Notes: generated by a model not told the origin, from the sequence alone. A stretch of DNA of 64,000 bases from Azospirillum sp. RU38E (GCF_900188385.1 NZ_FZOI01000012.1:107961-171960), one strand, 5' to 3'; positions 8,140-17,332 are shown, counted from the stretch's first letter. A program made the numbers and translations.

Positions 8140-10161
8140 CTATTCCTCCGCCCCCACCAGCCGCAGCTGCGGGCCGGCAGAGGGATCAATGAATTCCTTT
8201 TCAAAGCGGACCGCCGGAATGGGGCGGGAGATCAGATAGCCCTGGGCCTGATCACAGCCTTCCTGACGCAGCCAGTCATATTGTTCCTGGGTTTCCACCC
8301 CTTCGGCCACCGTGGTCAGCCCCAGCTTCTTGCCAAGTGCAATGACGGTGGCGGCTATGGCAGCATCACCCGGCACATCATTGACGAAGCTACGGTCGAT
8401 TTTCAGCATCGTGACGGGCAATTGCCGCAGATAGGAGAGGGAGGAATAGCCCGTGCCGAAATCATCCACGGCGATGCGGAAACCGGCCAGCCGCAGGGCG
8501 TTCAGCACCACCATCTGGTTGGCCACATCGCGCATCACCACCGATTCCGTCACTTCCAGCGTGAACATGGAGGGCGACAGCCCGGCCCGCCGCACGATGG
8601 CAATGGCGCGGTCGGCGAAGTCCCGCTCTGCCAGCTGGCGGGCGGAAACATTGACGGCGATGCTCAGCCCCGGCAGTCGCCGGTGCCAGGAGGCGGTATC
8701 CCGGCAGACCTGCGTCAGTACCCAGTAACCCAGATCGATGATCAGGCCGGTTTCCTCCGCAATGGGGATGAACTCCGCCGGGGAGATCATGCGGCCGGCA
8801 TGGTTCCAGCGCACCAGCGCCTCTGCCCCGGCGACTGCCCCGGTCTCCAGATCAATCTTGGGCTGATAATGGATATGCAGCGCATCGTCAGCCAGGGCGT
8901 CGCGCAGGCTGGCCTCGGTGCGCAGGATGATCATCGCCCGTTCGGTCATCGCCCGGTCGAAGAATTTGAAGGTGCCGCCGCCCAGCGCCTTGGCGGCATA
9001 CATGGCCACATCGGCATGTCGCATCAGGGAAACGCTGTCTTCCCCATCACCGGGATACATGGCGATACCGGCGCTGGCGCCGACATGCAAAATCTGCTCG
9101 TCAATGGTGTAGGCCCGGATTAAGGCGTTCAACAGGCGGCGGGCGAGGGTGGTCACCTCGTCCGCACTGTCCATATTCTCCAGCACGATCAGGAATTCGT
9201 CGCCACCCAGCCGGCCGGCCAGATGGCCGGCGGGCAGATTTTCCTGCAACCGCTCGGCCACCTGCCGCAGCAGCGCATCGCCAATGGCATGGCCCAGGCT
9301 GTCATTGACATGCTTGAACCGGTCGAGATCCAGGAACAGCACCGCCAGCGCCCGGCCACTCTGTCCCGCCCGTTCCACGGCACCATTCAGGGACTCGGTC
9401 ATCAAGACCCGGTTGGGCATGTTGGTCAGCGGGTCGCGCGTGGCCAGCCGCCGCAATTCCGACTGTGACCGGTGCAGCTGGGCCAGCAATTCATTGATGC
9501 GGGAGGCCACATAGCCCAGCTCGTCATTTTCATGGAACCGCGGCACCCGAATAGGGTTGGCCAGCGGGCTGTCCGGCCGCACGCGGATCAGGTCACGGCC
9601 CAGCTTGATCAGCGGCCGGGTCAGGAACAGGTGGAAAATCACCGACAGCAGCAGGGCCAGCAGCAGATTACGCGTCAACCCCAGCAGGACCGATCCCAGG
9701 ATGGTAGCCCGCGCATCCTGTATAAAACTGTCCGGCTTCAGATAAAGCACCAGACGGCCGATCACCTCCGTTCCGCCGGGACGGGTCAGGGTCCGTTCGG
9801 CGGTCATATAGGGGGCGATCATCCGGCGACGGAAATCGCTGACCATGGCCGGCTTTTCGCCGGTGGCGGCGAACATGGTGCCGGAAACATCGTGGATTTC
9901 CACCCGCCCCACCGGTTCCAGGGCAGTGGCGGCACCAAAGATGCTGTCGGCCAGGGTCTGGTCCAGGTTCCACAAGGCGTTGCGGCTGGGGCCTTCCAGC
10001 AGGTTCATGATCTGAACCAGCTGACTCTGTGCCGCTGTCTGCTTGCGGTGAACGGTAAAGGCGGCCTCTGTCGCGGTCAGCACCACACCGATGCAGACCG
10101 CGCTCAACAAGATCAGCAGCGCCTGACGCATCGTCAGGCTTTTGAGCGTTCCAGAGGCCAC
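8140..10161 (-). CDS. GGDEF-EAL cyclic-di-GMP enzyme with membrane sensor
   Basis: The product has 673 residues. Residues about 10-30 form a first membrane helix, followed by a periplasmic sensor region (35-155), a second helix (about 157-180) and a HAMP-like linker. A GGDEF domain follows with an intact GGDEF at about 319-323. The EAL domain has intact EAL at about 447-449 and a later DDFGTGYSS motif. Both catalytic motifs are preserved, so it could make or hydrolyse cyclic-di-GMP. The RxxD inhibitory site is not seen at its usual place before GGDEF. It is monocistronic, so its target process is unknown. Confidence 0.95.
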   Translation of the reverse strand: MASGTLKSLTMRQALLILLSAVCIGVVLTATEAAFTVHRKQTAAQSQLVQIMNLLEGPSRNALWNLDQTLADSIFGAATALEPVGRVEIHDVSGTMFAATGEKPAMVSDFRRRMIAPYMTAERTLTRPGGTEVIGRLVLYLKPDSFIQDARATILGSVLLGLTRNLLLALLLSVIFHLFLTRPLIKLGRDLIRVRPDSPLANPIRVPRFHENDELGYVASRINELLAQLHRSQSELRRLATRDPLTNMPNRVLMTESLNGAVERAGQSGRALAVLFLDLDRFKHVNDSLGHAIGDALLRQVAERLQENLPAGHLAGRLGGDEFLIVLENMDSADEVTTLARRLLNALIRAYTIDEQILHVGASAGIAMYPGDGEDSVSLMRHADVAMYAAKALGGGTFKFFDRAMTERAMIILRTEASLRDALADDALHIHYQPKIDLETGAVAGAEALVRWNHAGRMISPAEFIPIAEETGLIIDLGYWVLTQVCRDTASWHRRLPGLSIAVNVSARQLAERDFADRAIAIVRRAGLSPSMFTLEVTESVVMRDVANQMVVLNALRLAGFRIAVDDFGTGYSSLSYLRQLPVTMLKIDRSFVNDVPGDAAIAATVIALGKKLGLTTVAEGVETQEQYDWLRQEGCDQAQGYLISRPIPAVRFEKEFIDPSAGPQLRLVGAEE

Positions 10162-10274
10162 AGTCGCCCGATCATTCTGCCATTCCCAGTCTGCCTACCT
10201 TATGTTGCAGGGGACGGGAATTCACCGGGGCGACAATATCCTTAAGGTGAGGTCGGATGTGTTAAATCTTCGCG

Positions 10275-11048
10275 TCACCAGGCAGGGACCAGAGCACCCT
10301 TGAAGGTGTCGACCACGAATTGCTTCACTGCCGCGCTCTGATAGGCTGCAATCAGGGATTTCACCCAGGGCTTGTCTTTGTCCGCCGCCTTCACGGCGAT
10401 AACATTGGCGTAGGGGCCATCGGCGGCCTCCCGCGCCAGCGCATCCTTGGTCGGGTCCAGCCCGGCTTCCAGCGCGTAATTGCCGTTGATGGCGGCAATA
10501 TCCACGTCATTCAGGCTGCGCGGCAGCTGGGCGGCGTCCAGCTCCACAATGCGCAGATTCTTCGGATTGTCGGTGATATCCAGCGGTGTGGCGGCCAGCC
10601 CGGCCCCGTCGCGCAGCTTGATCAAGCCCCGGTGCGCCAGCAGGATCAGGGCGCGGCCACCATTGGTGGGATCGTTGGGGATGGCGACCTTGGCCTTGGC
10701 CGGCAGCGCCTCCAGGCTTTTCAGCTTGGCGGAGAACAGGCCCAGCGGGAAGGTTACGGTCTTGGCCACGGAGACCAGCTTATAGCCCCGGTCGGCAATC
10801 TGGTTATCCAGATAGGGCTGGTGCTGGAAGCTGTTGGCATCCAGATCCCCGCTGGCCAGTGCCTCATTCGGCACCACATAGTCGCTGAATTCCAGGATCT
10901 CGATCTCCAGCCCCGTCGCCTTGGCTTGATCGCGCACCTTTTCCATGATCTGGGCGTGCGGGCCGGGGGTGACGCCGACGCGGATTTTCTCCGCCTGGGC
11001 GGGCAGGGCAAAGGCGGCGGCAAGCGCCAGCAGGGCCAGGATGCGCAT
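10275..11048 (-). CDS. metQ: Methionine-binding protein of MetNIQ importer (no lipobox)
   Basis: The product has 257 residues of the NlpA/MetQ family: RVGVTPGPHAQIMEKV near the N-terminus, EFSDYVVPNEAL, and a DANSFQHQPYLD segment. It is the periplasmic ligand-binding component of the D/L-methionine ABC importer. The signal peptide ends ALPAQA-E with no Cys after the hydrophobic stretch, so unlike the usual MetQ it should be a soluble periplasmic protein. It lies 5 bases downstream of metI and completes the metNIQ operon. Confidence 0.92.
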   Translation of the reverse strand: MRILALLALAAAFALPAQAEKIRVGVTPGPHAQIMEKVRDQAKATGLEIEILEFSDYVVPNEALASGDLDANSFQHQPYLDNQIADRGYKLVSVAKTVTFPLGLFSAKLKSLEALPAKAKVAIPNDPTNGGRALILLAHRGLIKLRDGAGLAATPLDITDNPKNLRIVELDAAQLPRSLNDVDIAAINGNYALEAGLDPTKDALAREAADGPYANVIAVKAADKDKPWVKSLIAAYQSAAVKQFVVDTFKGALVPAW

Positions 11049-11053
11049 GGATA

Positions 11054-11719
11054 TCAGCCTTTCAGATGGCGTTTATCAAGTTTGCGGGCCAGCGCCTCGC
11101 CGCCCGATTGCAGAATTTGCACCAGCACGATCAGGATCAGCACAACCGCCAGCATCATTTCCGGCATGAAGCGCTGATAGCCATAGCGTATGCCCAGATC
11201 GCCCAGCCCGCCGCCGCCCACAGCACCCACCATGGCGGAATAGCCCACCAGATTGACGGCGGCCAGGGTCAACCCGCGCAGGATGCCGGCGCGGGCTTCG
11301 GGCAGCAGCACAAGGCGGATGATCTGGCCGGGCCGCGCCCCCATGGCGCGGGCGGCATCCAGCAGCCCATGGTCCACCTCCCGCACGGCGGCTTCCACCA
11401 CCCGCGCAATGAAGGGAATGGCGGCCAGTGTCAGGGGTACCGTGGCCGCCGCCGTACCGATGGAGGTGCCGGTCAGTGCGCGCGTCAGCGGCACAATGGC
11501 CACCACCAGAATGATAAAGGGGGTGGAGCGGGTGGCATTGACCACCAGACCCAGCAGGCGCTGCAGGGCCGGGCGCGGCAACAGGTCGCCCGGCCCGCAC
11601 AGCGCCAGGAACAGGCCCAGCGGAATGCCCCCCAAGCAGGCCAGCGCACCGGCCACCAGCACCATGGACAGGGTTTGCAGGGTGGCGTCAGTTAAAAGCG
11701 ACAGCATCTGCGGCGACAT
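11054..11719 (-). CDS. metI: Methionine ABC importer permease
   Basis: I place the start at ATG 11719, which gives 221 residues and a 32-base overlap with metN; an upstream in-frame extension would add an unlikely Arg-rich tail. Five or so hydrophobic segments are visible. The cytoplasmic coupling loop ARAMGARPGQIIRLVLLPEA fits the EAA motif of importer permeases. It forms the inner-membrane channel of MetNIQ. Confidence 0.92.
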   Translation of the reverse strand: MSPQMLSLLTDATLQTLSMVLVAGALACLGGIPLGLFLALCGPGDLLPRPALQRLLGLVVNATRSTPFIILVVAIVPLTRALTGTSIGTAAATVPLTLAAIPFIARVVEAAVREVDHGLLDAARAMGARPGQIIRLVLLPEARAGILRGLTLAAVNLVGYSAMVGAVGGGGLGDLGIRYGYQRFMPEMMLAVVLILIVLVQILQSGGEALARKLDKRHLKG

Positions 11720-12818
11720 GGCCCAGCTCCTCAATATCCGCCCCCTGGGCGCGCAGATGGTTGATTTCCGCCGCAATAGCCGTCGCATCGCCCTTCAGGG
11801 CCAGCACCAGGGCGGCAAAGGGAATCTCCTTCAGCGCCTGTACCCGCCCGGCCACCAGGCTGGCGGCGACCCCGGCCAGGGCAAAGCCGGCCAGCACCGG
11901 CCCCGCCGCCACCGGTCCCAGCGCGTGCAGCCGCACCAGTGCCACATCGCCGGGCCGGGCGGTGGGGGACAGGCGGGCGGCCAATGCCGCCGGCAGCCTC
12001 GTCCCCGTCTCCCCGGCCAGGAAGTCGCGGGTGGTGGGGTGCTGGGGATGGGTGAAGATGCGCGTCACATCACCCTGTTCGATGATGCGCCCAGCCTCCA
12101 GCACCACCACATGGTCGGCCACTTCCCGCACCACCGACATTTCATGGGTGATCAACAGCACGGTCAGGCCCAGCTGGCGGTTGATCCGGCGCAGCAGGTC
12201 CAGGATTTGCCGGGTGGTTTCCGGGTCCAGCGCGCTGGTCGCCTCGTCACACAGCAGCAATTGCGGGTTGGGGGCCAGCGCGCGGGCAATGCCCACCCGC
12301 TGCTTTTGCCCGCCGGACAGGGCGGCCGGATATTGCCCCGCTTTGTCGGTCAGCCCCACCAGATCCAGCAGCTCCGCCACACGCGGGGCGATGCGGTCAC
12401 GCGGCCAGCCGGCCAGTTCCAACGCCAGGGCCACATTGCCCGCCACGGTGCGGTTGGCCAGCAGGTTGAAATGCTGGAAGATCATGCCAATGGATTGCCG
12501 GGCCCGGCGCAGGTCGGCTTCCGACAGGCCCGTCAAATCCTGCCCGCCAACAACCACGCTGCCGCTGTCCGGCCGTTCCAGCAGGTTGACGGCGCGCAGC
12601 AGGCTGCTTTTGCCAGCCCCGCTGGGGCCGATGATGGCGGTGATGCTGCCGGTGGGGGCGATCAGGTCCACCCCATCCAGGGCGGTGACGGCCGGCTTGC
12701 CCTTGCCGCCAAAAACCTTGCGCAGGCCGGTCAGCCGAACCATGGCCGGAATTGCGGGATCGGTAAATTCTGTATCGGGGGGGACTGCCCCTGTGCTTGC
12801 CATCAACGCCGTCTTCAC
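11688..12818 (-). CDS. metN: Methionine ABC importer ATPase with C-terminal NIL domain
   Basis: The product is up to 376 residues from GTG 12818; ATG at 12803 is an alternative (371 residues). Neither has a strong ribosome-binding site. Walker A GPSGAGKS (about 64-71), the LSGGQKQR signature and Walker B LLLCDEATSALD are intact. The C-terminal 95 or so residues correspond to the NIL/ACT-like domain through which methionine inhibits the transporter. An unusual nested hairpin covers the leader up to the GTG (see regulatory entry). Confidence 0.93.
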   Translation of the reverse strand: MKTALMASTGAVPPDTEFTDPAIPAMVRLTGLRKVFGGKGKPAVTALDGVDLIAPTGSITAIIGPSGAGKSSLLRAVNLLERPDSGSVVVGGQDLTGLSEADLRRARQSIGMIFQHFNLLANRTVAGNVALALELAGWPRDRIAPRVAELLDLVGLTDKAGQYPAALSGGQKQRVGIARALAPNPQLLLCDEATSALDPETTRQILDLLRRINRQLGLTVLLITHEMSVVREVADHVVVLEAGRIIEQGDVTRIFTHPQHPTTRDFLAGETGTRLPAALAARLSPTARPGDVALVRLHALGPVAAGPVLAGFALAGVAASLVAGRVQALKEIPFAALVLALKGDATAIAAEINHLRAQGADIEELGHVAADAVAFN

Positions 12819-12878
12819 ACCAACTTACGGGGCCATGGCGGCGGGCAGTTCCCGCTATGGCGCTTTAAGCCTTTGGTG
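12818..12878 (-). promoter_or_regulatory. Nested hairpin leader directly before metN
   Basis: On the minus strand CACCAA (12878-12873) can pair with TTGGTG (12823-12818). Inside it GCCAT pairs with ATGGC, and inside that GCGGG (12855-12851) pairs with CCCGC (12845-12841). The outer arm runs into the GTG at 12818, so folding would bury that start. The layout suggests a translational control element for methionine uptake. It does not match the SAM-I, SAM-II or SAH consensus that I can recall, so I leave it unnamed. Confidence 0.45.
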
Positions 12879-13085
12879 ACGCGGTGCCAAGCTGCCCTCA
12901 ACTTGCCGCGGCGCCGGATGAACGGCGCAGAAGCCAATAAGATGGCGCAGAAGCCGAAGCGTGGCCAGCATTCAATTCACACAGCAGATATGTGCTGGAA
13001 GACAATTTACAGCAAACTAGACGGTAAACTGGTTACAGCATGGCCGGGAAAGGCGGTGCCGGCGGGAACCGGCACCGCAGCACCG

Positions 13086-14873
13086 TCAACCCTTGGTCAG
13101 TTTTTCCCACCATTTGGCTTGTGACTGGCAGGCATAGCTGTCACCCCAATTGGCATCCACCGGCTCCAGCGGGGTCGGCGGCATGTCGTCCATGGCCTTC
13201 AGATATTCAATGATGGCCCGGCGTTCCTCGGGCGACAGGGCGCGGCCGATGACGCCGGGGCCGGTTTTGTCGCTGAACAGATGGCCGCTATTGGCATTGC
13301 CGGTCTTGCCCGTCTCCAGCTCAAACCCGCCCTTGATCTTGGTGGTGACATAGCCCAGCGTCGCCGGGTCATATTCATAATTGCCCAGCCAGAAGCTTTT
13401 GGAGCGTTCAGCCAGCGGGCTCAGCAGTTCATAGACATTAGGCACGGCCCCGTTATGCAGATAGGGCGGTGTCGCCCAGACACCATCCAGCGGCCGGGCC
13501 TTGTAGGCGCAGGGGGCGCGGACAAGGTTTTCCCGGCCGAACCCGTCATAGTCCTGACGCTGCTGTTCATTCAGACCCAGCAGATCATAGGCGCGATCCT
13601 TGACCCCGGTGGTCACCACATAAAGCCCCGTTGCCGGATCAATATCACCGGGTTTGCCGGTCAGTTTCGTGGGATCGACCACCGTGTCGGCGAAGTTGCC
13701 GGCGGCCGTCGGGTCTGTGCCGATCCGTTCCAGCGGCACCATGGTGACTGCCCATTTCGCCTTCTCGTTCTGGCCTTCCTTGATCGGGCGCGGGGCATGG
13801 CAGTGGGAACAATTTTCTTCAAACAGGGCGCGGCCCTGTTCAGCCTTGGCCTGATCATAGGCGCCGAAGATCGCCGCCGGCCATTTCGGCGCGGTCAGAT
13901 GCCACAGCCGTTCCTCAATATCCTTCAAATTCGTCACCGGGATGGAGGTATCCCAGTTGTCCGGCTGGGGAATCGGATCCCCGTTGACGGTGACGAAATT
14001 GGTGCGCGCCCGCACGCCCAAGGCCTCCCCGACATTGCGGGCCATGGGCTGATGCACGGAGCCATTATACTGCACCCAGTCGAACTTCCAGATATCCCAG
14101 AGATAGGGGAAGTTCACCGGCGCATCGGCGGTGCGGTAATTTTCCGGCTGATGCAGATCATCACCAAACACCGTATTGCCGATGCGGCCCAACGCATCCA
14201 GCCGGGTGAAACCTTCCTTGGTGGGGTAGATATCCTTGGTGAAACTATACCAGACCGTGGCGATGGCCTTATGCGCGGCGGCCTTGAAGGCCGCCTTCAG
14301 CACGGTATAGGCCCCCTCATCCTCATACCGGTCGCCCAGCACTGATTTGGCAAAGCGCCGCCATTTGAAGGGGTTGTAATAGGTTTCGATCAACGTCAGG
14401 CCAAAGGCGCTGGAAAAGCCGGTAACATCGGCCCCCGCCTGCCCGCCACTGACCCGGAAGGCCGTGCCCTTGTAGCTGAGCTGCCCCGTATGGCAGGCGG
14501 CACAGGTGAAGCCGACCACCGGCCCCATCCCCTTATCCTTGGGCGGCCCCTGGTCATTATTGACGGCAAAGCCCACCGGGAGGCCCAGCGGGTTGCGTTG
14601 GGTCACCGCCTGCGGCAGGAAACCCAGCTGGTACAGGAAGCCGCTGTCCGACAATTTGTCGGTGCTGAAGGGACGTTCCAGGGCCATGAACCAGGATACC
14701 GGCGCGATCACCGTGCCCTGGGCAGTGTAATCATAGAAGTCGCGGTCCTCCGCGCTCCATCCCTGTTCTGCCCAGACCACCTTTTCCACCGGGCGATCCG
14801 GCAATTCACCCCCGCAACCGGCCAGGACTGATAAGGCAGCCCCGGCCAGCAACATCTTCCCCCATGCCCGCAT
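13086..14873 (-). CDS. Dihaem cytochrome c lipoprotein, RoxA-like / cytochrome c peroxidase superfamily
   Basis: The product has 595 residues. A lipoprotein signal ends LAGC (Cys20). Two haem-binding motifs are present: CAACH at about 124-128 and CSHCH at about 355-359. The segment ATPPYLHNGAVPNVYELL before the C-terminus is typical of the RoxA/LatA rubber-oxygenase relatives within the dihaem peroxidase superfamily. RoxA cleaves polyisoprene with O2, but most relatives have no known substrate, and the lipid anchor here differs from secreted RoxA. A good palindrome lies 30 bases upstream of its start. Confidence 0.85.
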   Translation of the reverse strand: MRAWGKMLLAGAALSVLAGCGGELPDRPVEKVVWAEQGWSAEDRDFYDYTAQGTVIAPVSWFMALERPFSTDKLSDSGFLYQLGFLPQAVTQRNPLGLPVGFAVNNDQGPPKDKGMGPVVGFTCAACHTGQLSYKGTAFRVSGGQAGADVTGFSSAFGLTLIETYYNPFKWRRFAKSVLGDRYEDEGAYTVLKAAFKAAAHKAIATVWYSFTKDIYPTKEGFTRLDALGRIGNTVFGDDLHQPENYRTADAPVNFPYLWDIWKFDWVQYNGSVHQPMARNVGEALGVRARTNFVTVNGDPIPQPDNWDTSIPVTNLKDIEERLWHLTAPKWPAAIFGAYDQAKAEQGRALFEENCSHCHAPRPIKEGQNEKAKWAVTMVPLERIGTDPTAAGNFADTVVDPTKLTGKPGDIDPATGLYVVTTGVKDRAYDLLGLNEQQRQDYDGFGRENLVRAPCAYKARPLDGVWATPPYLHNGAVPNVYELLSPLAERSKSFWLGNYEYDPATLGYVTTKIKGGFELETGKTGNANSGHLFSDKTGPGVIGRALSPEERRAIIEYLKAMDDMPPTPLEPVDANWGDSYACQSQAKWWEKLTKG

Positions 14874-14903
14874 CTTTTCCCCCTCGCGGCGATTTTCTAT
14901 CCG

Positions 14904-14926
14904 AACAACCTATGCCATAGGTTGTT
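14904..14926. promoter_or_regulatory. Perfect 10-bp-arm palindrome upstream of the dihaem cytochrome gene
   Basis: AACAACCTAT (14904-14913) and ATAGGTTGTT (14917-14926) are exact inverted arms with a 3-base spacer. The site is about 30 bases before the cytochrome start on the minus strand. It lacks a T-run in the direction of transcription, so I favour a protein-binding operator over a terminator for the citrate synthase gene. Confidence 0.5.
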
Positions 14927-14971
14927 TTGTAACGGAATTGAAATCGCTAAGCGGGAGTGAGGGATAGGCGG

Positions 14972-16045
14972 TCAGGCGGCCACCGCAACCGGGCCGATAT
15001 AGCGGGATTGCGGGCGCATCAGGCGGCCCGTTGCCTCCTGCTCCATCACATGGGCCGCCCAGCCGGCCACCCTGCCCATGGCGAACACGGGGGTGAACAG
15101 GTCACGCGGCAAGCCCACCGCATCCAGCAGCAGGGCGGTATAGAATTCGACATTGGTTTCCAGCGGCCGGTCGGGCCGATGTTGACGCAGGGCGGCGATG
15201 GCCGCCGCCTCCACCTGTTCGGCCAGTTGGATACGCGGGCTGGACAGCTGGCGGACGGCCGCCTTCAGCACCTCCGCCCTGGGGTCACGCACCCGGTAGA
15301 TGCGGTGGCCAAAGCCCATCAACCGGCGGCCCGCCGCCAGCTCCCCCGCCACCCAGGGGCCGGCATGGGCAGCATCGCCCACCGCATCCAGCATATCCAG
15401 CACCGGCCCCGGTGCGCCGCCATGCAGGGGGCCCTTCAGGGCGCAAAGCCCCGCCACAATGCTGGACACCATGCCGGCGCGGGTGGAGGCCACGATACGC
15501 GCGGCGAAGGTAGACGCGTTCAAGCCATGGTCGCTGACCGTGACCAGATAGGTATCCAGGGCGCGGGCCAGCGCCGCGTCGACCGGTTCCCCCGTCACCA
15601 TGCGCAGGAAATCCGCCGCATGGCCCCGGCTGGCATCCGGCGCCACTGGGGCCAGACCCTGCGACTGGCGGTGCTGGGCAGCGATGAAGACGGGCACCGC
15701 CGCCGTCACCAGGATGGCGGCATCCTCTTCCATCGCGTCGGGCAGGCCGGACAGCATCAGCCGCAGCCCCTCCACCGGGGTCAGCCCCTGGGTGCCGGGC
15801 AGCAGCCGGGGCACCAGCGCCCAGGCCGCCAGCCGCGCCCGGCCCAGATGCTGGCGGATGCTGGCCTCCCCCTGATCGGCCAGCGGGTGGAAACCGTGCC
15901 AGAGCAGCGCCGTCACCCCTTCGAAATCCAGGCTGGCCGCTGCGCGCTCCACCGGCAGGCCGCGCAGCACCAGCACCCCGGCGGCGCCATCGACATGGCT
16001 CAACACCGTTTCCGCCGCCACCACGCCATCCAGACCGATATTCAT
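14972..16045 (-). CDS. Citrate/2-methylcitrate synthase-like enzyme (CitA-type)
   Basis: The minus-strand frame stays open much further upstream, but ATG at 16045 is the sensible start, giving 357 residues. It has the citrate synthase landmarks: SDHGLNAS, PLHGGA, GFGHRIY and the terminal WAAHVMEQ. The usual NVDF motif near the catalytic Asp reads NVEF, as I recall for some CitA-like synthases. It would condense acetyl- or propionyl-CoA with oxaloacetate. The divergent neighbour is a second citrate synthase with a DNA-binding domain. Confidence 0.85.
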   Translation of the reverse strand: MNIGLDGVVAAETVLSHVDGAAGVLVLRGLPVERAAASLDFEGVTALLWHGFHPLADQGEASIRQHLGRARLAAWALVPRLLPGTQGLTPVEGLRLMLSGLPDAMEEDAAILVTAAVPVFIAAQHRQSQGLAPVAPDASRGHAADFLRMVTGEPVDAALARALDTYLVTVSDHGLNASTFAARIVASTRAGMVSSIVAGLCALKGPLHGGAPGPVLDMLDAVGDAAHAGPWVAGELAAGRRLMGFGHRIYRVRDPRAEVLKAAVRQLSSPRIQLAEQVEAAAIAALRQHRPDRPLETNVEFYTALLLDAVGLPRDLFTPVFAMGRVAGWAAHVMEQEATGRLMRPQSRYIGPVAVAA

Positions 16046-16106
16046 GACATCCTCCAACAATGAAACCTTGATCGCTGGACAGTGTCGGATCAGCGTGCAT
16101 ATATGG

Positions 16107-16130
16107 TCAATCTTGATTGAATTGATCAAT
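16107..16130. promoter_or_regulatory. Two adjacent palindromes between the divergent citrate synthases
   Basis: TCAATCTTGATTGA (16107-16120) and ATTGATCAAT (16121-16130) are exact palindromes lying side by side in the 90-base divergent region, 5 bases before the ATG of the HTH-citrate synthase. This is a strong candidate operator, possibly bound by that protein's own HTH domain. Confidence 0.6.
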
Positions 16131-16135
16131 ATATC

Positions 16136-17332
16136 ATGAACAATCCCCTGACCCTGAGTGCCAAGGAAGCCGCTGCCGAGTTGGGCGTCAGCCTCGCCAC
16201 CCTTTACGCCTATGTCAGCCGGGGCCTGATCCGGTCGGAGGCAACGGGCGGCGGGCGGACGCGGCTTTACCGGGCCGATGATGTACATGCGCTGGTGGCC
16301 CGCCGCGACCGCCCCGCCGATGCCACGCCCGACCGGGCGCTGGATTGGGGCGCGCCGGTGCTGGAATCGGCCATCACCCTGATCACCGGTGGCGGGCTTT
16401 ACTACCGGGGCCGCGACGCCACAGCCCTGGCGCAAGAAGCCAGCCTGGAAACTGTGGCCGGCCTGTTGTGGGAGTGCGCGGAAGATGCCTTTGCCGGGGA
16501 GGCGCCGCCGCCCCTGCCCGTCCTGGCCGCGCAATTGCCCGCCGCGATGGACCCGCTGGACCGGCTGCTGACCCTGTTGCCGCTGGCGGGGGCAGCGGAT
16601 TTGAAGGCGGTTAACCGCACGCCGACGGGGCTGGCGCGCACCGGCGCGCGCATCCTGCGGCTGACCGGGGCGGTGCTGGCCGGCACCGAACCGACCCGCC
16701 TGCCGTTGCACCAGATGCTGGCGGACGCCTGGGGTATCCGGGAGGCGACGGCGCAGGCGCTGATCCGCGCCACGCTGGTGCTGTGCGCGGATCATGAATT
16801 GAACGCGTCGGCCTTTACCGTGCGCTGCGTCGCCTCCACCGGGGCCAATCCCTATGCCTGTATATCCGCCGGGATCGGTGCCCTGCGCGGCCCCCGCCAT
16901 GGTGGGGCGACGGGTTTGGTGGCGGCCCTGCTGCCCCGTCTGCTGGATGGGCCAGAGACACCGGCCCAGGCCCTCGCCGCCCTGCTGGCGCGGGGGGAGG
17001 AGGCGCATGGCTTCGGCCACCCGCTCTATCCGGAGGGAGATATCCGGGCGCAATGGCTGTTGCGCCGGATGAAACAGGCCTGGCCGCAGGACCAGCGCCT
17101 GGCCCGCGCGCTGGAGCTGGCCCGCGCCGGCAAGGATATTGCCGGCCTGCCCCCCACCATCGATTTCGCCCTGGTGCTGCTGGCCGACCGGCTGGGCCTG
17201 CCCGCCACGGCACCGCTGATCCTGTTCACCGTCGGGCGCACCGTCGGGTGGATGGCGCATCTGCTGGAACAGGTGCGCTCGCCCGTGCTGATCCGGCCAC
17301 GGGCGCGTTACACTGGTATTCGGCCGGGATGA
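16136..17332 (+). CDS. Citrate synthase with N-terminal MerR/excisionase-type HTH
   Basis: The product has 398 residues. Residues 5-50 form a DNA-binding helix-turn-helix (SAKEAAAELGVSLATLYAYV, then SRGLIRSE and a wing TRLYRADDV). The rest is citrate synthase, with DHELNASAF, PRHGGA, GFGHPLY and TIDFAL, so the main active-site positions are present. Fusions of this kind are known in annotation as helix-turn-helix citrate synthases; I recall no demonstrated regulatory role. It is divergent from a plain citrate synthase and starts just after two palindromes, suggesting metabolite-sensing autoregulation (inference). Confidence 0.85.
   Translation: MNNPLTLSAKEAAAELGVSLATLYAYVSRGLIRSEATGGGRTRLYRADDVHALVARRDRPADATPDRALDWGAPVLESAITLITGGGLYYRGRDATALAQEASLETVAGLLWECAEDAFAGEAPPPLPVLAAQLPAAMDPLDRLLTLLPLAGAADLKAVNRTPTGLARTGARILRLTGAVLAGTEPTRLPLHQMLADAWGIREATAQALIRATLVLCADHELNASAFTVRCVASTGANPYACISAGIGALRGPRHGGATGLVAALLPRLLDGPETPAQALAALLARGEEAHGFGHPLYPEGDIRAQWLLRRMKQAWPQDQRLARALELARAGKDIAGLPPTIDFALVLLADRLGLPATAPLILFTVGRTVGWMAHLLEQVRSPVLIRPRARYTGIRPG

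Noticed and set aside
12818..12900. SAM-II or SAH riboswitch before metN
   Set aside because: The nested hairpin lacks the pseudoknot and conserved loop sequences of these classes as far as I can recall, so I report an unnamed structure only.
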